Assembly (NCBI RefSeq): GCF_019218755.1
Contig: NZ_JAHUWZ010000001.1
Coordinates: 62,001-126,000 of the forward strand
Source: Acidovorax sp. sif1233
GTDB lineage: Bacteria; Pseudomonadota; Gammaproteobacteria; Burkholderiales; Burkholderiaceae_C
Reading direction: 5' to 3'
Length of the DNA: 64,000 nucleotides
Within the stretch, counting starts at the first letter, position 1. Every line of letters starts with the position of its first letter. Made by a program: the position numbers and the translations under genes. This document shows positions 11,293-19,900 of this stretch, piece after piece. Below the pieces are notes generated by a model. That model ran no database searches. It saw only the letters and a program-made list of their open reading frames with translations, and was not told the origin of the DNA.

Positions 11293-13095
11293 TCAGGGCA
11301 TCAGGCCTTTCCAGCGCAAGAACCCCGCCGCCAGATTGGCCTCCGCCGGGGGGACGCGCGCTCTCTGTCGATTGATTTCGGCAATGACGCCGTGATGCGC
11401 TGTGGGCGGATCGGGTGGGCGTACCCAGTGTGTGCGATCGCCGTCCAGCTGCACGAACAGCAGATCAGGCTCGTCCTTGACCTTGATCAGCACGCGGTCT
11501 CTCTCCATTCCTTGTGCGTGAAAGATGTACCTTGGCTGCTGCCGAGGCTCGACAAAGCGGCCTTGAAAATCGCTGGTGCATGAGCGCATGCCCAGGGTGG
11601 ACAGCACCGATGGAACGAGGTCTGCCTGTTGCCATTGCCCGGCAATGCTGCCGATGCCTCGGTAGCCAACGCCAGCGATGACGGCCGGAACCCGCGCATG
11701 CGCCGCAGGTCCAATGGTCCTGGCCTCACCGGGGCGCTGAATGGTCATGCTTCGGTGGTCCCCCATGATGATCAGAATGCCTTGGTCCAAAAAGCCCCGC
11801 TTTTCCAGCTGGCGCACGAAGTGACCCAGGGCGCGGTCCGCGTACCGCACCGCAGCCTCCTCGCCATGCTGACTGGAGCCCGGGATCACGAAGGGCGGGT
11901 GGGTGGTGATGGTTTGTATCACCGAGAAAAAAGGCCCAGGAGCGCGTTCGTGATCAAACCACTGCAGGTAGCGTTGGTATAGGGCTTCGTCTCCAGGATC
12001 ATTGAACGAGCCCCGGGGCATGCTGTTGTAAAAGGGGTGTTCGGGCCCTTCGATATACGAGAACTGGAGTTTTTTCAGCCAGTCCCCCATGCCGATAAAC
12101 CCCAGGTCGGAAGTCGAAAAATACGACGTTGGAATACCTGCCGCCTGCAGCGGGCCCAACATATCCTGCTTTGGGCTGTCATACCCTTGGTAAATGTCGA
12201 TACTGTGGTAACGGTTGATGTTGGGAATGGGGGCATAGCCGGTCAGCAGCGCAATCAGCCCGCCGTCGGTGGAAAACCCGTTGGCATAGAAGGACTCCAG
12301 ATGACCATATTTGCTCGCGATGGTGTCCAGTTCTGGGGTGTAGTCTTCGATGCCGGAAAACTTCTTGCTGTGGTAAAGCGAAAGTGATTCGACCACCAGC
12401 AGGATCACGGGGCGAGGTGCATGCCGGGGCTTGGCGCATGTTTGCGCGGGCGGTGCCTGACGCTCCAACTCTGCGCGCTTTTGCGGTGTGTAGGGCGTGT
12501 CGATGCCACTGGGGAGATTGTTGGTGATGTAGTCCGTGTAGACCTGCCCGGCAGCGTAGGGCGTCGTGGCTGGGAGGGTGCGGGCCGCGAGAAGGCCCAG
12601 CGCCGCCACCGTGAACACGCCCAAATGCTTGGCGCCATGGCGCATGCGCAGCGCCAACACCCAGAATGCGAGGCATCCCGCCAAGGTCAAGGTGAACAGC
12701 GCCGCCCCAGATGGTGACGCGAAGTGGGGTAGGGCCACGGTTTTGTTCAGTTCTACATCGTCCGCATATTTGATGATGTCGGTGATGTCGAGGCGAATGT
12801 TCAGCAGATCGGCAACAAAAACGTCCGTGCTGTAAAGCAGGAGAATCACTCCTCCCACGGCGGCCTTCAAAGGCCGGGCCCAGCGAGGTAGTACTCCGGC
12901 AAACCCTAGCAGAAGCACCAGCAGTCCAAAAACTCCCGCATCGTAAGCTGGGGCTTCCCAGCTCCAGCCGCAATGGCGGCAGTCGGTGGCAAGAACGATG
13001 GCATGGCGTATGTGGGAGAGCCGGACGAACATCAGACCGGTGCATGCCAGGGCGAGAATCAAGCTCCAAAAAAGAGTGCTGCGCTTGCTCACCAC
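11293..13095 (-). CDS. LTA synthase/phosphoethanolamine transferase-like sulfatase-fold membrane protein
   Basis: 600 aa from a GTG start that overlaps the end of folB by seven bases. Five or so N-terminal membrane helices (residues 1-190) are followed by a periplasmic alkaline-phosphatase/sulfatase-fold domain with VVESLSLYHSKKF, NGFSTDGG (likely nucleophile Thr), a Ser/Thr-rich metal region and IIMGDHRSM. Homologous enzymes transfer phosphoglycerol or phosphoethanolamine groups to envelope polymers or lipids. The substrate here is unknown; lipoteichoic acid itself is not expected in a Gram-negative cell. By eye the gene is less GC-rich than its neighbours, which could mean acquisition. Confidence 0.8.
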   Translation of the reverse strand: MVSKRSTLFWSLILALACTGLMFVRLSHIRHAIVLATDCRHCGWSWEAPAYDAGVFGLLVLLLGFAGVLPRWARPLKAAVGGVILLLYSTDVFVADLLNIRLDITDIIKYADDVELNKTVALPHFASPSGAALFTLTLAGCLAFWVLALRMRHGAKHLGVFTVAALGLLAARTLPATTPYAAGQVYTDYITNNLPSGIDTPYTPQKRAELERQAPPAQTCAKPRHAPRPVILLVVESLSLYHSKKFSGIEDYTPELDTIASKYGHLESFYANGFSTDGGLIALLTGYAPIPNINRYHSIDIYQGYDSPKQDMLGPLQAAGIPTSYFSTSDLGFIGMGDWLKKLQFSYIEGPEHPFYNSMPRGSFNDPGDEALYQRYLQWFDHERAPGPFFSVIQTITTHPPFVIPGSSQHGEEAAVRYADRALGHFVRQLEKRGFLDQGILIIMGDHRSMTIQRPGEARTIGPAAHARVPAVIAGVGYRGIGSIAGQWQQADLVPSVLSTLGMRSCTSDFQGRFVEPRQQPRYIFHAQGMERDRVLIKVKDEPDLLFVQLDGDRTHWVRPPDPPTAHHGVIAEINRQRARVPPAEANLAAGFLRWKGLMP

Positions 13096-13460
13096 TGTCC
13101 TGTCTCTACGCGAATCGCCACTTCGCAGTCATCAAAAATCTCCAGCTTGGCGATCTTCACGCGCACGCCCAGCACGCCGGGCAGCTGCATGAGGCGGTGG
13201 GCCAGCTTGCCGATCAGGCTCTCGAGCAGGTTCACATGTTCGGCCCGGCATTCGTCGATGATGATCTGGCGCACCTTGCGGTAGTCCAGTACATGCAGGA
13301 TGTCGTCGTCGCGCGGCGTGAGCGGCTGCACGCCCAGGCTCAGCTCGGCATCCACCTGGATGGGCTGCGGCGTCGTCTTCTCATGCGACAGGATGCCCAG
13401 GTTGGCGTCAAAGCGCAGTCCGGTGAGCGTGAGGATCTGGGTGCCAGCGGCGTTGTTCAT
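13089..13460 (-). CDS. folB: Dihydroneopterin aldolase
   Basis: 123 aa from ATG 13460 (MNNAAGTQ), the usual FolB length; an ATG at 13493 would overlap the preceding gene. FolB converts 7,8-dihydroneopterin to 6-hydroxymethyl-dihydropterin in folate synthesis. Visible family features are LTGLRFDANLGILSHE, the VLDYRKV segment, NLLESLIGKLAHRLM with the active-site Glu, and VRVKIAK near the end. Its upstream neighbour on the same strand is a pteridine-reductase-like SDR, a sensible partner in pterin metabolism. Confidence 0.93.
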   Translation of the reverse strand: MNNAAGTQILTLTGLRFDANLGILSHEKTTPQPIQVDAELSLGVQPLTPRDDDILHVLDYRKVRQIIIDECRAEHVNLLESLIGKLAHRLMQLPGVLGVRVKIAKLEIFDDCEVAIRVETGQW

Positions 13461-13489
13461 GGATGGATGCTTTCTGCGTGAGCATGTGC

Positions 13490-14275
13490 TCACATCATGG
13501 AGAAGTCGCGCTCGAACTTCATCAGGTGCTGGCCGCCGTCGACCAGCAGCGTGGTGCCGGTGATCGAGCGGTTCTCCAGCGCGAATTTCACGGTCGCGGC
13601 CACGTCCTCGGCCGTGGACGATCGGCCCAGCGGGCTCAGTGCATGCAGCTGCTGGAACTTTTCCTGCGCCAGCATGTGGCTCGTGATCGTGAGGCCGGGC
13701 GCCACGCCGACCACGCGCACCCGCGGTGCCAGGGCCAGCGCCAGCATGGTGCCGGCGGCTTCGAGCGCCGCCTTGGACAGCGTGTAGCTCACGAAGTCGG
13801 GGTTCTGGTTCCAGAGCTTCTGGTCCAGCAGGTTGACCACGGCGCCCTGCGCGTCGGCCTCGCCCTTGGCAACGCGGTCGGCCACGTGCTGGTGCAGCGC
13901 CTGGGCCAGCAGCATGGGGGCGGCGGTGTTGCTGCGCAGGTGCTTTTCGAGCGCGGCAAAGCCAAAGGTGGCGGCGTTGTCGTGCTCGAACAGCGAGGCG
14001 CTGTTGACCACCGCATCCACGCCGCCAAAGTGCGCCACCACGCGGGGCAGCAGGTCACGCACGGCGGCCTCGTCCTCGAAATCAGCGTCAAAATGGGCGC
14101 TGGCGCTTGTCAGTTGTGCGCAAGCAGCTACGGTATCGATAGCATCCTGCTTGGATGAACGGTAGTGCACCGCCACCTGCCAGCCCCCCGCCGCCAGGGC
14201 CAGCGCAATGCTGCGGCCCAGGCGCTTGGCGGCGCCTGTGACCAGAACGGTGCGTGTGGGGGCGGGGTGAGACAT
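13490..14275 (-). CDS. SDR oxidoreductase, pteridine reductase/FolM-like
   Basis: 261 aa from ATG 14275 (MSHPAPTRTVLVTG). Classical short-chain dehydrogenase: cofactor motif TGAAKRLGR near 13-21, NSAS in place of NNAS, catalytic YTLSK, and a C-terminal GTTLLVDGGQH. The AAKRLGR variant and position next to folB suggest a dihydropteridine/dihydromonapterin reductase. The start is only 15 bases from the start of the divergent methyltransferase gene. A copy of the dispersed repeat encodes residues about 40-61. Confidence 0.85.
   Translation of the reverse strand: MSHPAPTRTVLVTGAAKRLGRSIALALAAGGWQVAVHYRSSKQDAIDTVAACAQLTSASAHFDADFEDEAAVRDLLPRVVAHFGGVDAVVNSASLFEHDNAATFGFAALEKHLRSNTAAPMLLAQALHQHVADRVAKGEADAQGAVVNLLDQKLWNQNPDFVSYTLSKAALEAAGTMLALALAPRVRVVGVAPGLTITSHMLAQEKFQQLHALSPLGRSSTAEDVAATVKFALENRSITGTTLLVDGGQHLMKFERDFSMM
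14092..14158 (-). repeat. Short dispersed repeat, copy 3 (in frame, SDR gene)
   Basis: Minus-strand reading: ATGCTATcgataccGTAGCT, then TGCGCacaactgaCAAGCGCC, then AGCGCCCATTTTGAC. It is translated in the sense direction as the helix between beta strands 2 and 3 of the SDR. Confidence 0.6.
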
Positions 14276-14290
14276 GTGGGGTGGGAGACA

Positions 14291-15409
14291 ATGCGGGCCG
14301 TGACCCAAAGACCCGACAGTTTAACGACCGCCCTGCACCAGCACATTGCCCAGGCCATTGCCGCCGAGGGTGGATGGCTGGGTTTTGACCGCTTCATGGC
14401 GCTGGCCCTGTACACCCCGGGCCTGGGCTATTACGCCAACGATTCCACCAAGTTCGGCGCCATGCCCGAGTCCGGCAGCGACTTCGTCACCGCACCTGAG
14501 ATGACCCCGCTGTTCGGCCAGGCGCTGGCCGTGCAGGTGGGCGAGGCCCTGGCGCAGACTGGTACCTCCGAGGTGTGGGAGTTTGGCGCGGGCTCAGGCG
14601 CGCTGGCGCTGCAACTGCTGGATGCCCTGGGCGACCAGGTGCGGCGCTACACCATCGTCGATCTGTCGGGCAGCCTGCGGGCCCGCCAGCAGGCCAAGCT
14701 GGTGGCGCATGCCGACAAGCTGCGCTGGGTGGATGCACTGCCCGACCAATTCAGCGGCGTGGTGGTGGGCAACGAAGTGCTCGATGCCATGCCCGTGCAG
14801 CTGCTCGCCCGCCACGGCGGCCAGCAGAATGGGGCGTGGCACGAGCGCGGCGTGGTGGTGCAGGCTGACGGCAGCTTTGCCTGGGCCGACCGCCCCACCG
14901 GCCTGCGCCCGCCCGTCGACATCGACGGCCCGCAGGACTACCTGACCGAGATCCACGCCCAGGGCGAGGGCTTCATCCGCACGCTGGCCGACCGGCTCAC
15001 GCGCGGCGCGGCCTTCCTGCTGGACTACGGTTTTGGCGAGAGCGAGTACTACCACCCCCAGCGCCACATGGGCACGGTGATGTGCCACCAGGGCCACCAG
15101 GCCGATGGCGACCCGTTGGTGGAAGTGGGGCGCAAGGACATCACCGCCCATGTCAACTTCACCGCCATGGCCCTGGCCGCGCAGGAGGCCGGGTTGAACG
15201 TGCTGGGCTACACCACGCAGGCGCACTTCCTCATCAACTGCGGGTTGCTACAAAAAATGGAGCAACTACCGCAAGCACAGCGGGCGATAGCGGCCAAATT
15301 GATCATGGAGCATGAAATGGGCGAGCTGTTCAAGGTGCTGGCCCTCGGCGCGGGCGAGGCGTGGGAGCCCGTGGGGTTCGTGCACGGGGACCGGTCGCAC
15401 CGGCTGTAG
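14291..15409 (+). CDS. MidA/NDUFAF7-type class I SAM-dependent methyltransferase
   Basis: 372 aa from ATG 14291. COG1565 family: the N-terminal block LYTPGLGYYAND is followed by FVTAPEMTPLFGQ, the SAM-binding WEFGAGSGALALQLL, the GNEVLDAMPV segment and LLDYGFGESEYYHPQR. The eukaryotic relative NDUFAF7 methylates an arginine of complex I subunit NDUFS2; bacterial members are presumed protein-arginine methyltransferases, but the target here is not known. The gene diverges from the SDR gene with a 15-base start-to-start gap. A weak copy of the dispersed repeat covers residues about 318-338. Confidence 0.88.
   Translation: MRAVTQRPDSLTTALHQHIAQAIAAEGGWLGFDRFMALALYTPGLGYYANDSTKFGAMPESGSDFVTAPEMTPLFGQALAVQVGEALAQTGTSEVWEFGAGSGALALQLLDALGDQVRRYTIVDLSGSLRARQQAKLVAHADKLRWVDALPDQFSGVVVGNEVLDAMPVQLLARHGGQQNGAWHERGVVVQADGSFAWADRPTGLRPPVDIDGPQDYLTEIHAQGEGFIRTLADRLTRGAAFLLDYGFGESEYYHPQRHMGTVMCHQGHQADGDPLVEVGRKDITAHVNFTAMALAAQEAGLNVLGYTTQAHFLINCGLLQKMEQLPQAQRAIAAKLIMEHEMGELFKVLALGAGEAWEPVGFVHGDRSHRL
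15244..15305 (+). repeat. Short dispersed repeat, copy 4 (weak, in frame, methyltransferase)
   Basis: Reads TTGCTACAAAAAATGGAGCA, then CCGCAAGCACAGCGGGCGAT, then AGCGGCCAAATTGAT. The A block resembles other copies; the B palindrome is decayed. It is the least certain of the twelve. Confidence 0.35.
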
Positions 15410-16225
15410 TCAGGCCGCGGCGGGCCCGCCGGGCAACACCTTGCCTGCCGCGTTTCCCACCACCACGCCATCACTGCGGTCCTTCAGGCCCACGCCCGTC
15501 AGGGCCAGGCGCCGGGCCTCCTGGCACAGCCACCACAGGCGTGCTGCGGCAGCCGACGGCGCCAGCCCCTCGGCCCGCACGTTGGAGATGCAATTGCGCT
15601 CGGCATCGCTGCGGCCCACCTGCGGGTGCCAGGTGAGGTAGATGCCCAGGCTGTCGGGCGAGCTCAGGCCCGGGCGTTCGCCGATCAGCACCGCCACCAG
15701 GCGTGCGCCCAGCAGCGCGCCCACCTCGTCGCCCAGCGCCACGCGGCCCTGGGTGGCGACGACCACCGGGCCGATCCGCCAGCCCTGCGGCGCGGTGCGC
15801 ACGATGGTTTCCACAAGGGGCACGGCGTTGCGCTCGACGGCCAGGGACGAGAGCCCGTCGGCCACGACCACAAGCAGGTCGCAGCGTGTGTGGCCGTCTC
15901 CCAGACCGCGCAGCCGCTCCGCATCCGCATCGCCAAGCCGTCGGCCGAGATCGGGCCGCAGCAGGTAGGTGGCGCGGTCGGGCGCGGCGCTGGCCACCTG
16001 CAGCGTGCTGCAGCCCAGCGCCCTGATTTGTGCCGCCAGCGCCTCCGCGCCGAGCTGCAGGTGCACGGCATCGCGCGCCTGCGCGTGGGCCAGGCCAAAG
16101 CTGAGAAGCTCGCGCGTGGGGACGGCCGTGCCCGCGCGGCCCAGCGCCAGCCGCGCGGCGGTGTGGGCGCGCAGGTCATCCCAGGGGTCGGGCAGAGGGC
16201 CGGTGATAGGGGCCGGCTCGCTCAT
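15410..16225 (-). CDS. eutC: Ethanolamine ammonia-lyase small subunit
   Basis: 271 aa. Small subunit of the adenosylcobalamin-dependent ethanolamine ammonia-lyase, which converts ethanolamine to acetaldehyde and ammonia. Family features: PWDDLRAHTAARLALGRAG near the start, LLSFGLAHAQARDAVH, LVVVADGLSS, and the C-terminal CISNVRAEGL. The start overlaps the eutB stop by four bases (ATGA). No microcompartment genes, EutA reactivase or permease are present in the window. Confidence 0.96.
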   Translation of the reverse strand: MSEPAPITGPLPDPWDDLRAHTAARLALGRAGTAVPTRELLSFGLAHAQARDAVHLQLGAEALAAQIRALGCSTLQVASAAPDRATYLLRPDLGRRLGDADAERLRGLGDGHTRCDLLVVVADGLSSLAVERNAVPLVETIVRTAPQGWRIGPVVVATQGRVALGDEVGALLGARLVAVLIGERPGLSSPDSLGIYLTWHPQVGRSDAERNCISNVRAEGLAPSAAAARLWWLCQEARRLALTGVGLKDRSDGVVVGNAAGKVLPGGPAAA

Positions 16226-17631
16226 CTCCGCATCCCGATCTGCCGCAGCTGCGCAATGGCGGCCTGCTGCTGTGCGGCAGGCAGCAGCCGGCCCGCGCCA
16301 TCGGCCAGGTGCATGCGCTGCAGCCAGGCCTCGAACTCGGGCGCGCGTTGCAGGCCCAGCACCTCACGCAGGTACAGCGCGTCGTGGAAGGAAGTGCTCT
16401 GGTAGTTGAGCATGATGTCGTCGGCCCCCGGCACGCCCATGATGAAGGTCAGGCCCGCGACGCCCAGCAGCGTCATCAGCGTGTCCATGTCGTCCGAATC
16501 GGCCTCGGCATGGTTGGTGTAGCAGACGTCGCAGCCCAGCGGCACGCCCAGCAGCTTGCCGCAGAAATGGTCTTCGAGGCCGGCGCGGATGATCTGCTTG
16601 CCGTCGTACAGGTACTCAGGGCCGATGAAGCCGACCACCGTGTTGGTGAGCAGCGGCGAGAACGCGCGCGCCACGCCGTAGGCCCGGGCCTCGCAGGTCT
16701 GCTGGTCCACGCCGTGGTGGGCGTTGGCCGACAGCGCGCTGCCCTGGCCGGTCTCGAAATACATCACGTTGTCGCCCCGGCCATCGCCAAAGTCCGTGCC
16801 GCGCTTCAGGGACAGGGCCGCCCCGCGCGCCTCGCGCAGCAGGGCCAGGTTCACGCCGAAACCCGCATTGGCCTTCTCGGTGCCCGCGATGGACTGGAAC
16901 ACCAGGTCCACCGGCGCACCCTGCTCGATCATCTGCACGGTGTTCGTCACGTGGGTCAGCACGCACGACTGCGTGGGGATCTGCAGCTTGGTGATGACGT
17001 CGTCCAGCATGTGCACCAGCCCCGTGAGGGCCGCGATGCTGTCCGTCGCCGGGTTGATGCCGATCACCGCGTCGCCCGCGCCGTACAGCAGCCCGTCGAT
17101 CATCGACGCGGCGATGCCACGCACATCGTCGGTCGGGTGGTTGGGCTGCAGGCGCACGGCCAGGTGGCCCGGCAGGCCGAGGGTGTTGCGAAAGCGCGTG
17201 ACCACCCGGCAGTTGCGCGCCACGGCGATCAGGTCCTGGTTGCGCATGAGCTTGCTCACGGCGGCCGCCATCTCGGGCGTCAGGCCCGGTGCCACGGCGG
17301 TCAGGGCGGCCGGGTCTGCGGCCAATAGCCAGTCACGCAGCCCGCCCACGGTGAGGTGGGCGATGGGGGCAAAAGCCGCCGCGTCGTGCGTGTCGATGAT
17401 GAGGCGCGTGACCTCATCGACCTCGTAAGGCACCAGCGCTTCGTTCAGGAAGCGCGCCAGCGGCACGTCGGCCAGGCACATGCGCGCGGCCATGCGCTCC
17501 ACCGCCGAGCCGGCCGCGATGCCAGCCAGTGTGTCGCCCGAGCGTGCGGGCGTGGCCTTGGCCATCACCTCGCGCAGGTCGCAGAACGACCAGCGCTGGC
17601 CGCTGACGGTGTGGTGGTAGGTCGCAGGCAT
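16222..17631 (-). CDS. eutB: Ethanolamine ammonia-lyase large subunit
   Basis: 469 aa from ATG 17631 (MPATYHHTVSG); an in-frame ATG at 17691 would add 20 residues unlike family starts. Catalytic subunit of ethanolamine ammonia-lyase. Conserved blocks are RSGDTLAGIAA, RLQPNHPTDDV, GVGDAVIG-like GAGDAVIGINP, the FETGQGSALSA substrate region, VGFIGPEYLYDGKQIIRAGL, CCYTNHAD-like CYTNHAEAD and DDIMLNYQ. It is translationally coupled to eutC. A perfect 12-base palindrome lies in the gap to the divergent TauD-type gene. Confidence 0.96.
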   Translation of the reverse strand: MPATYHHTVSGQRWSFCDLREVMAKATPARSGDTLAGIAAGSAVERMAARMCLADVPLARFLNEALVPYEVDEVTRLIIDTHDAAAFAPIAHLTVGGLRDWLLAADPAALTAVAPGLTPEMAAAVSKLMRNQDLIAVARNCRVVTRFRNTLGLPGHLAVRLQPNHPTDDVRGIAASMIDGLLYGAGDAVIGINPATDSIAALTGLVHMLDDVITKLQIPTQSCVLTHVTNTVQMIEQGAPVDLVFQSIAGTEKANAGFGVNLALLREARGAALSLKRGTDFGDGRGDNVMYFETGQGSALSANAHHGVDQQTCEARAYGVARAFSPLLTNTVVGFIGPEYLYDGKQIIRAGLEDHFCGKLLGVPLGCDVCYTNHAEADSDDMDTLMTLLGVAGLTFIMGVPGADDIMLNYQSTSFHDALYLREVLGLQRAPEFEAWLQRMHLADGAGRLLPAAQQQAAIAQLRQIGMRR

Positions 17632-17727
17632 CGGCAAGGATGGAAGTGGGCCCGGTGGCGATGATGGCATGTGCGTGCCGCAGAGCGCCATAGCGGGTGG
17701 GAGCCACAGGGCACGTTAGCTGTTTTG

Positions 17728-17739
17728 GTTGTTAACAAC
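17728..17739. promoter_or_regulatory. Palindrome in eutB/TauD-type divergent gap
   Basis: GTTGTTAACAAC, a perfect 12-base palindrome about 97 bases before eutB and 88 before the dioxygenase gene. The position fits an operator shared by the two divergent transcription units. The binding protein is unknown, and no regulator gene is adjacent. Confidence 0.45.
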
Positions 17740-17826
17740 TGAGAAAACCTTCGTTCCCTGAATAAGCAACGCGGCCTAGAGTGCGGACGTCGGGGCACGC
17801 CTGTCCCCATTCCTCACGAGGCTCCC

Positions 17827-18747
17827 ATGTCGGCTGTTCCGTCATTCCCGTCCCTTTCCGCCACCGATGGCGACGCGCCACCGCAAGGTCTGGTGATCCG
17901 CACTGTGGCGGGCTCTGCCGGCCCGCTGGGGGCCGAGGTGCTGGGCCTGGACCTGTCGCGCCCGCTGGGCCGCGAGGACTTCGCGCGCATCCACCGCGCG
18001 CACCTGGACCACCATGTGCTGGTGTTCCGCGACCAGCGCATCACGCCGCAGCAGCACATCGACTTCAGCCGCCTGTTCGGGCCGCTGCAGATCCACGTGC
18101 TCAAGAACTTCCAGCTCGCGGACCACCCCGAGATCCTGATCGTCTCCAACATCAAGGACGCTGCGGGCCAGCCCATCGGCCTGGGCGATGCGGGCCACTA
18201 CTGGCATTCGGACCTGTCGTACAAGGACAAGCCCAGCCTGGGCTCGCTGCTGCACGCGCAGGAGCTGCCGGGCGAAGGCGGCGACACCCTGTTCGCCGAC
18301 CAGCATGCCGCCTACGATGCGCTGCCCGAAGCGTTGAAGGCGCGCATCGCGCCGCTCCAGGCCGAGCACAGCTACCTGGCCAAGTACGAAGAACTGCGCG
18401 CCAGGAGCCCCTGGCGCCCGAAGCTCACCCAGGCGCAGATCGACGAGGTGGCGCCCTCCATCCACCCCGTGGTGCGCACCCACCCCGAGACGGGCCGCAA
18501 GGCCCTGTTCGTGAGCGAGCACTTCACCACCCGCATCGTCGGCCTGCCCGAGGCCGAAAGCCAGGCCCTGCTGGCCGAACTGTTCGCCGCCAGCGTGCGC
18601 CCCGAGTTCACCTACCGCCACCCGTGGCAGCCGCACGACCTGGTGTTCTGGGACAACCGGTCTGTCATGCACTTGGCGGCGGGCACGCCAGACACCGAAC
18701 GCCGCAAGCTGTACAGAACCACGATCGAAGGCGACCTGCCTTTCTGA
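17827..18747 (+). CDS. TauD/TfdA-family 2-oxoglutarate-dependent dioxygenase
   Basis: 306 aa. Non-haem iron dioxygenase with HxD at residues 127/129 (YWHSDLSY), distal His282 (NRSVMHLAAG) and the 2-oxoglutarate-binding arginine region ERRKLYRTT. Members oxidise taurine, alkylsulfonates, aryloxyalkanoates and other small acids. It is followed by a NitT/TauT-type ABC importer on the same strand, matching the layout of sulfonate-use clusters, but the true substrate cannot be read from sequence. A GAGG ribosome site precedes the ATG. Confidence 0.88.
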   Translation: MSAVPSFPSLSATDGDAPPQGLVIRTVAGSAGPLGAEVLGLDLSRPLGREDFARIHRAHLDHHVLVFRDQRITPQQHIDFSRLFGPLQIHVLKNFQLADHPEILIVSNIKDAAGQPIGLGDAGHYWHSDLSYKDKPSLGSLLHAQELPGEGGDTLFADQHAAYDALPEALKARIAPLQAEHSYLAKYEELRARSPWRPKLTQAQIDEVAPSIHPVVRTHPETGRKALFVSEHFTTRIVGLPEAESQALLAELFAASVRPEFTYRHPWQPHDLVFWDNRSVMHLAAGTPDTERRKLYRTTIEGDLPF

Positions 18748-18750
18748 GTT

Positions 18751-18820
18751 TGCTCTGTTTTTGATAGCTTTCAGCGCTTGTTGGATAAGAGCTGGGGCCA
18801 TATTTTGTTTGATTTTTGAT
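18751..18820 (+). repeat. Short dispersed repeat, copy 5 (dioxygenase/ABC gap)
   Basis: TTGCTCTgtttttgATAGCT, then AGCGCTTgttggATAAGAGCT, then GGGGCCATATTTTGTTTGA. It fills most of the 86-base gap between the dioxygenase and the substrate-binding protein genes and ends just before the AAGGA ribosome site of the latter. Confidence 0.7.
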
Positions 18821-18833
18821 TTGAAGGACTTCC

Positions 18834-19886
18834 ATGACCACCTCCACCCACCACCGTTTTGACCGCCGAAGCCTCGGCCGCAGGACCGCCGCGTGGCTCG
18901 CTGCCACGGGCCTGCTGCTGGCCGGTGGGTTGAGCGCCACGGCCCATGCAGCCGAAGGGCAATTGCGCATCGCACAGCAGTTCGGCATCGTCTACCTGCT
19001 GCTCAACGTGGCGCAGGAGAACAAGCTCATCGAGAAGCATGGCAAGGCCGCGGGCGTGGACATCAAGGTCGAGTTCCTGCAGCTGTCGGGCGGTTCGGCC
19101 GTCAACGATGCGCTGCTGTCGGGCAACATCGACATCGCCGGTGCCGGCGTGGGCCCGCTGTTCACGCTGTGGGACCGCACCAAGGGCCGCCAGAACGTCA
19201 AGGGCGTGGCCTCGCTGGGCAACTTCCCCTACTACCTGGTGAGCAACAACCCGGCCGTGAAGACCATTGCCGACTTCACCGAGAAGGATCGCATCGCGCT
19301 GCCGGCCGTCGGTGTCTCGGTGCAGTCGCGCGTGCTGCAGATGGCCTCGGCCAAGCTCTGGGGCGAGAAGGAGTTCAACCGCCTGGACAAGAACCAGGTG
19401 GCCCTGCCGCATCCCGATGCGGCGGCCGCCATCATCAAGGGCGGCACCGAGATCACGGGCCACTTCGGCAACCCGCCCTTCCAGGAGCAGGAACTGGTCG
19501 GCAACCCGAAGGCGAAGATCGTCCTCAATTCGTACGACGTGCTGGGCGGCCCGGCATCGGCCACCGTGCTCTACGCCACCGAGAAATTCCGCGCCGAGAG
19601 CCCCAAGACCTACAAGGCCTTCGTCGATGCGCTCGACGAGGCCGCGAAGTTCGTCGCCGCCAACCCCGAGAAGGCGGCCGACATCTACCTCAAGGTGTCG
19701 GGCGGCAATACCGACCGGGGCCTGCTGCTCAAGATCATCCAGAACCCTGAGGTGCAGTTCAAGGTGCGTCCCGAGAACACGCTGGGCATGGGCCAGTTCC
19801 TGCACCGCGTGGGCGCCATCAAGAACCAGCCGACCGCGCTCAAGGACTATTTCTTCGAAGACGCGCACACGGCGTCGGGCAACTGA
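18834..19886 (+). CDS. ABC transporter substrate-binding protein (NitT/TauT/SsuA type)
   Basis: 350 aa. A long signal peptide (through THAHA-like TAHA, about residue 37) exports it to the periplasm. The mature protein begins AEGQLRIAQQFG, typical of the NMT1/THI5-like sulfonate, nitrate and taurine binding family. Further blocks are LSGNIDIAGAGVGPL and the SNNPAVKTIADF segment. It delivers the ligand to the permease encoded two genes downstream. The ligand is unknown; the preceding TauD-type dioxygenase makes an organosulfonate a reasonable guess. Confidence 0.88.
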   Translation: MTTSTHHRFDRRSLGRRTAAWLAATGLLLAGGLSATAHAAEGQLRIAQQFGIVYLLLNVAQENKLIEKHGKAAGVDIKVEFLQLSGGSAVNDALLSGNIDIAGAGVGPLFTLWDRTKGRQNVKGVASLGNFPYYLVSNNPAVKTIADFTEKDRIALPAVGVSVQSRVLQMASAKLWGEKEFNRLDKNQVALPHPDAAAAIIKGGTEITGHFGNPPFQEQELVGNPKAKIVLNSYDVLGGPASATVLYATEKFRAESPKTYKAFVDALDEAAKFVAANPEKAADIYLKVSGGNTDRGLLLKIIQNPEVQFKVRPENTLGMGQFLHRVGAIKNQPTALKDYFFEDAHTASGN

Positions 19887-19900
19887 GTGGGCCTCCTGGC

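Noticed and set aside
8668..11583. 971-codon open frame on the plus strand
   Set aside because: It lies across four convincing minus-strand genes (D-threonine aldolase, histidine phosphatase, DUF4136, ttcA). High GC content keeps antisense frames open.
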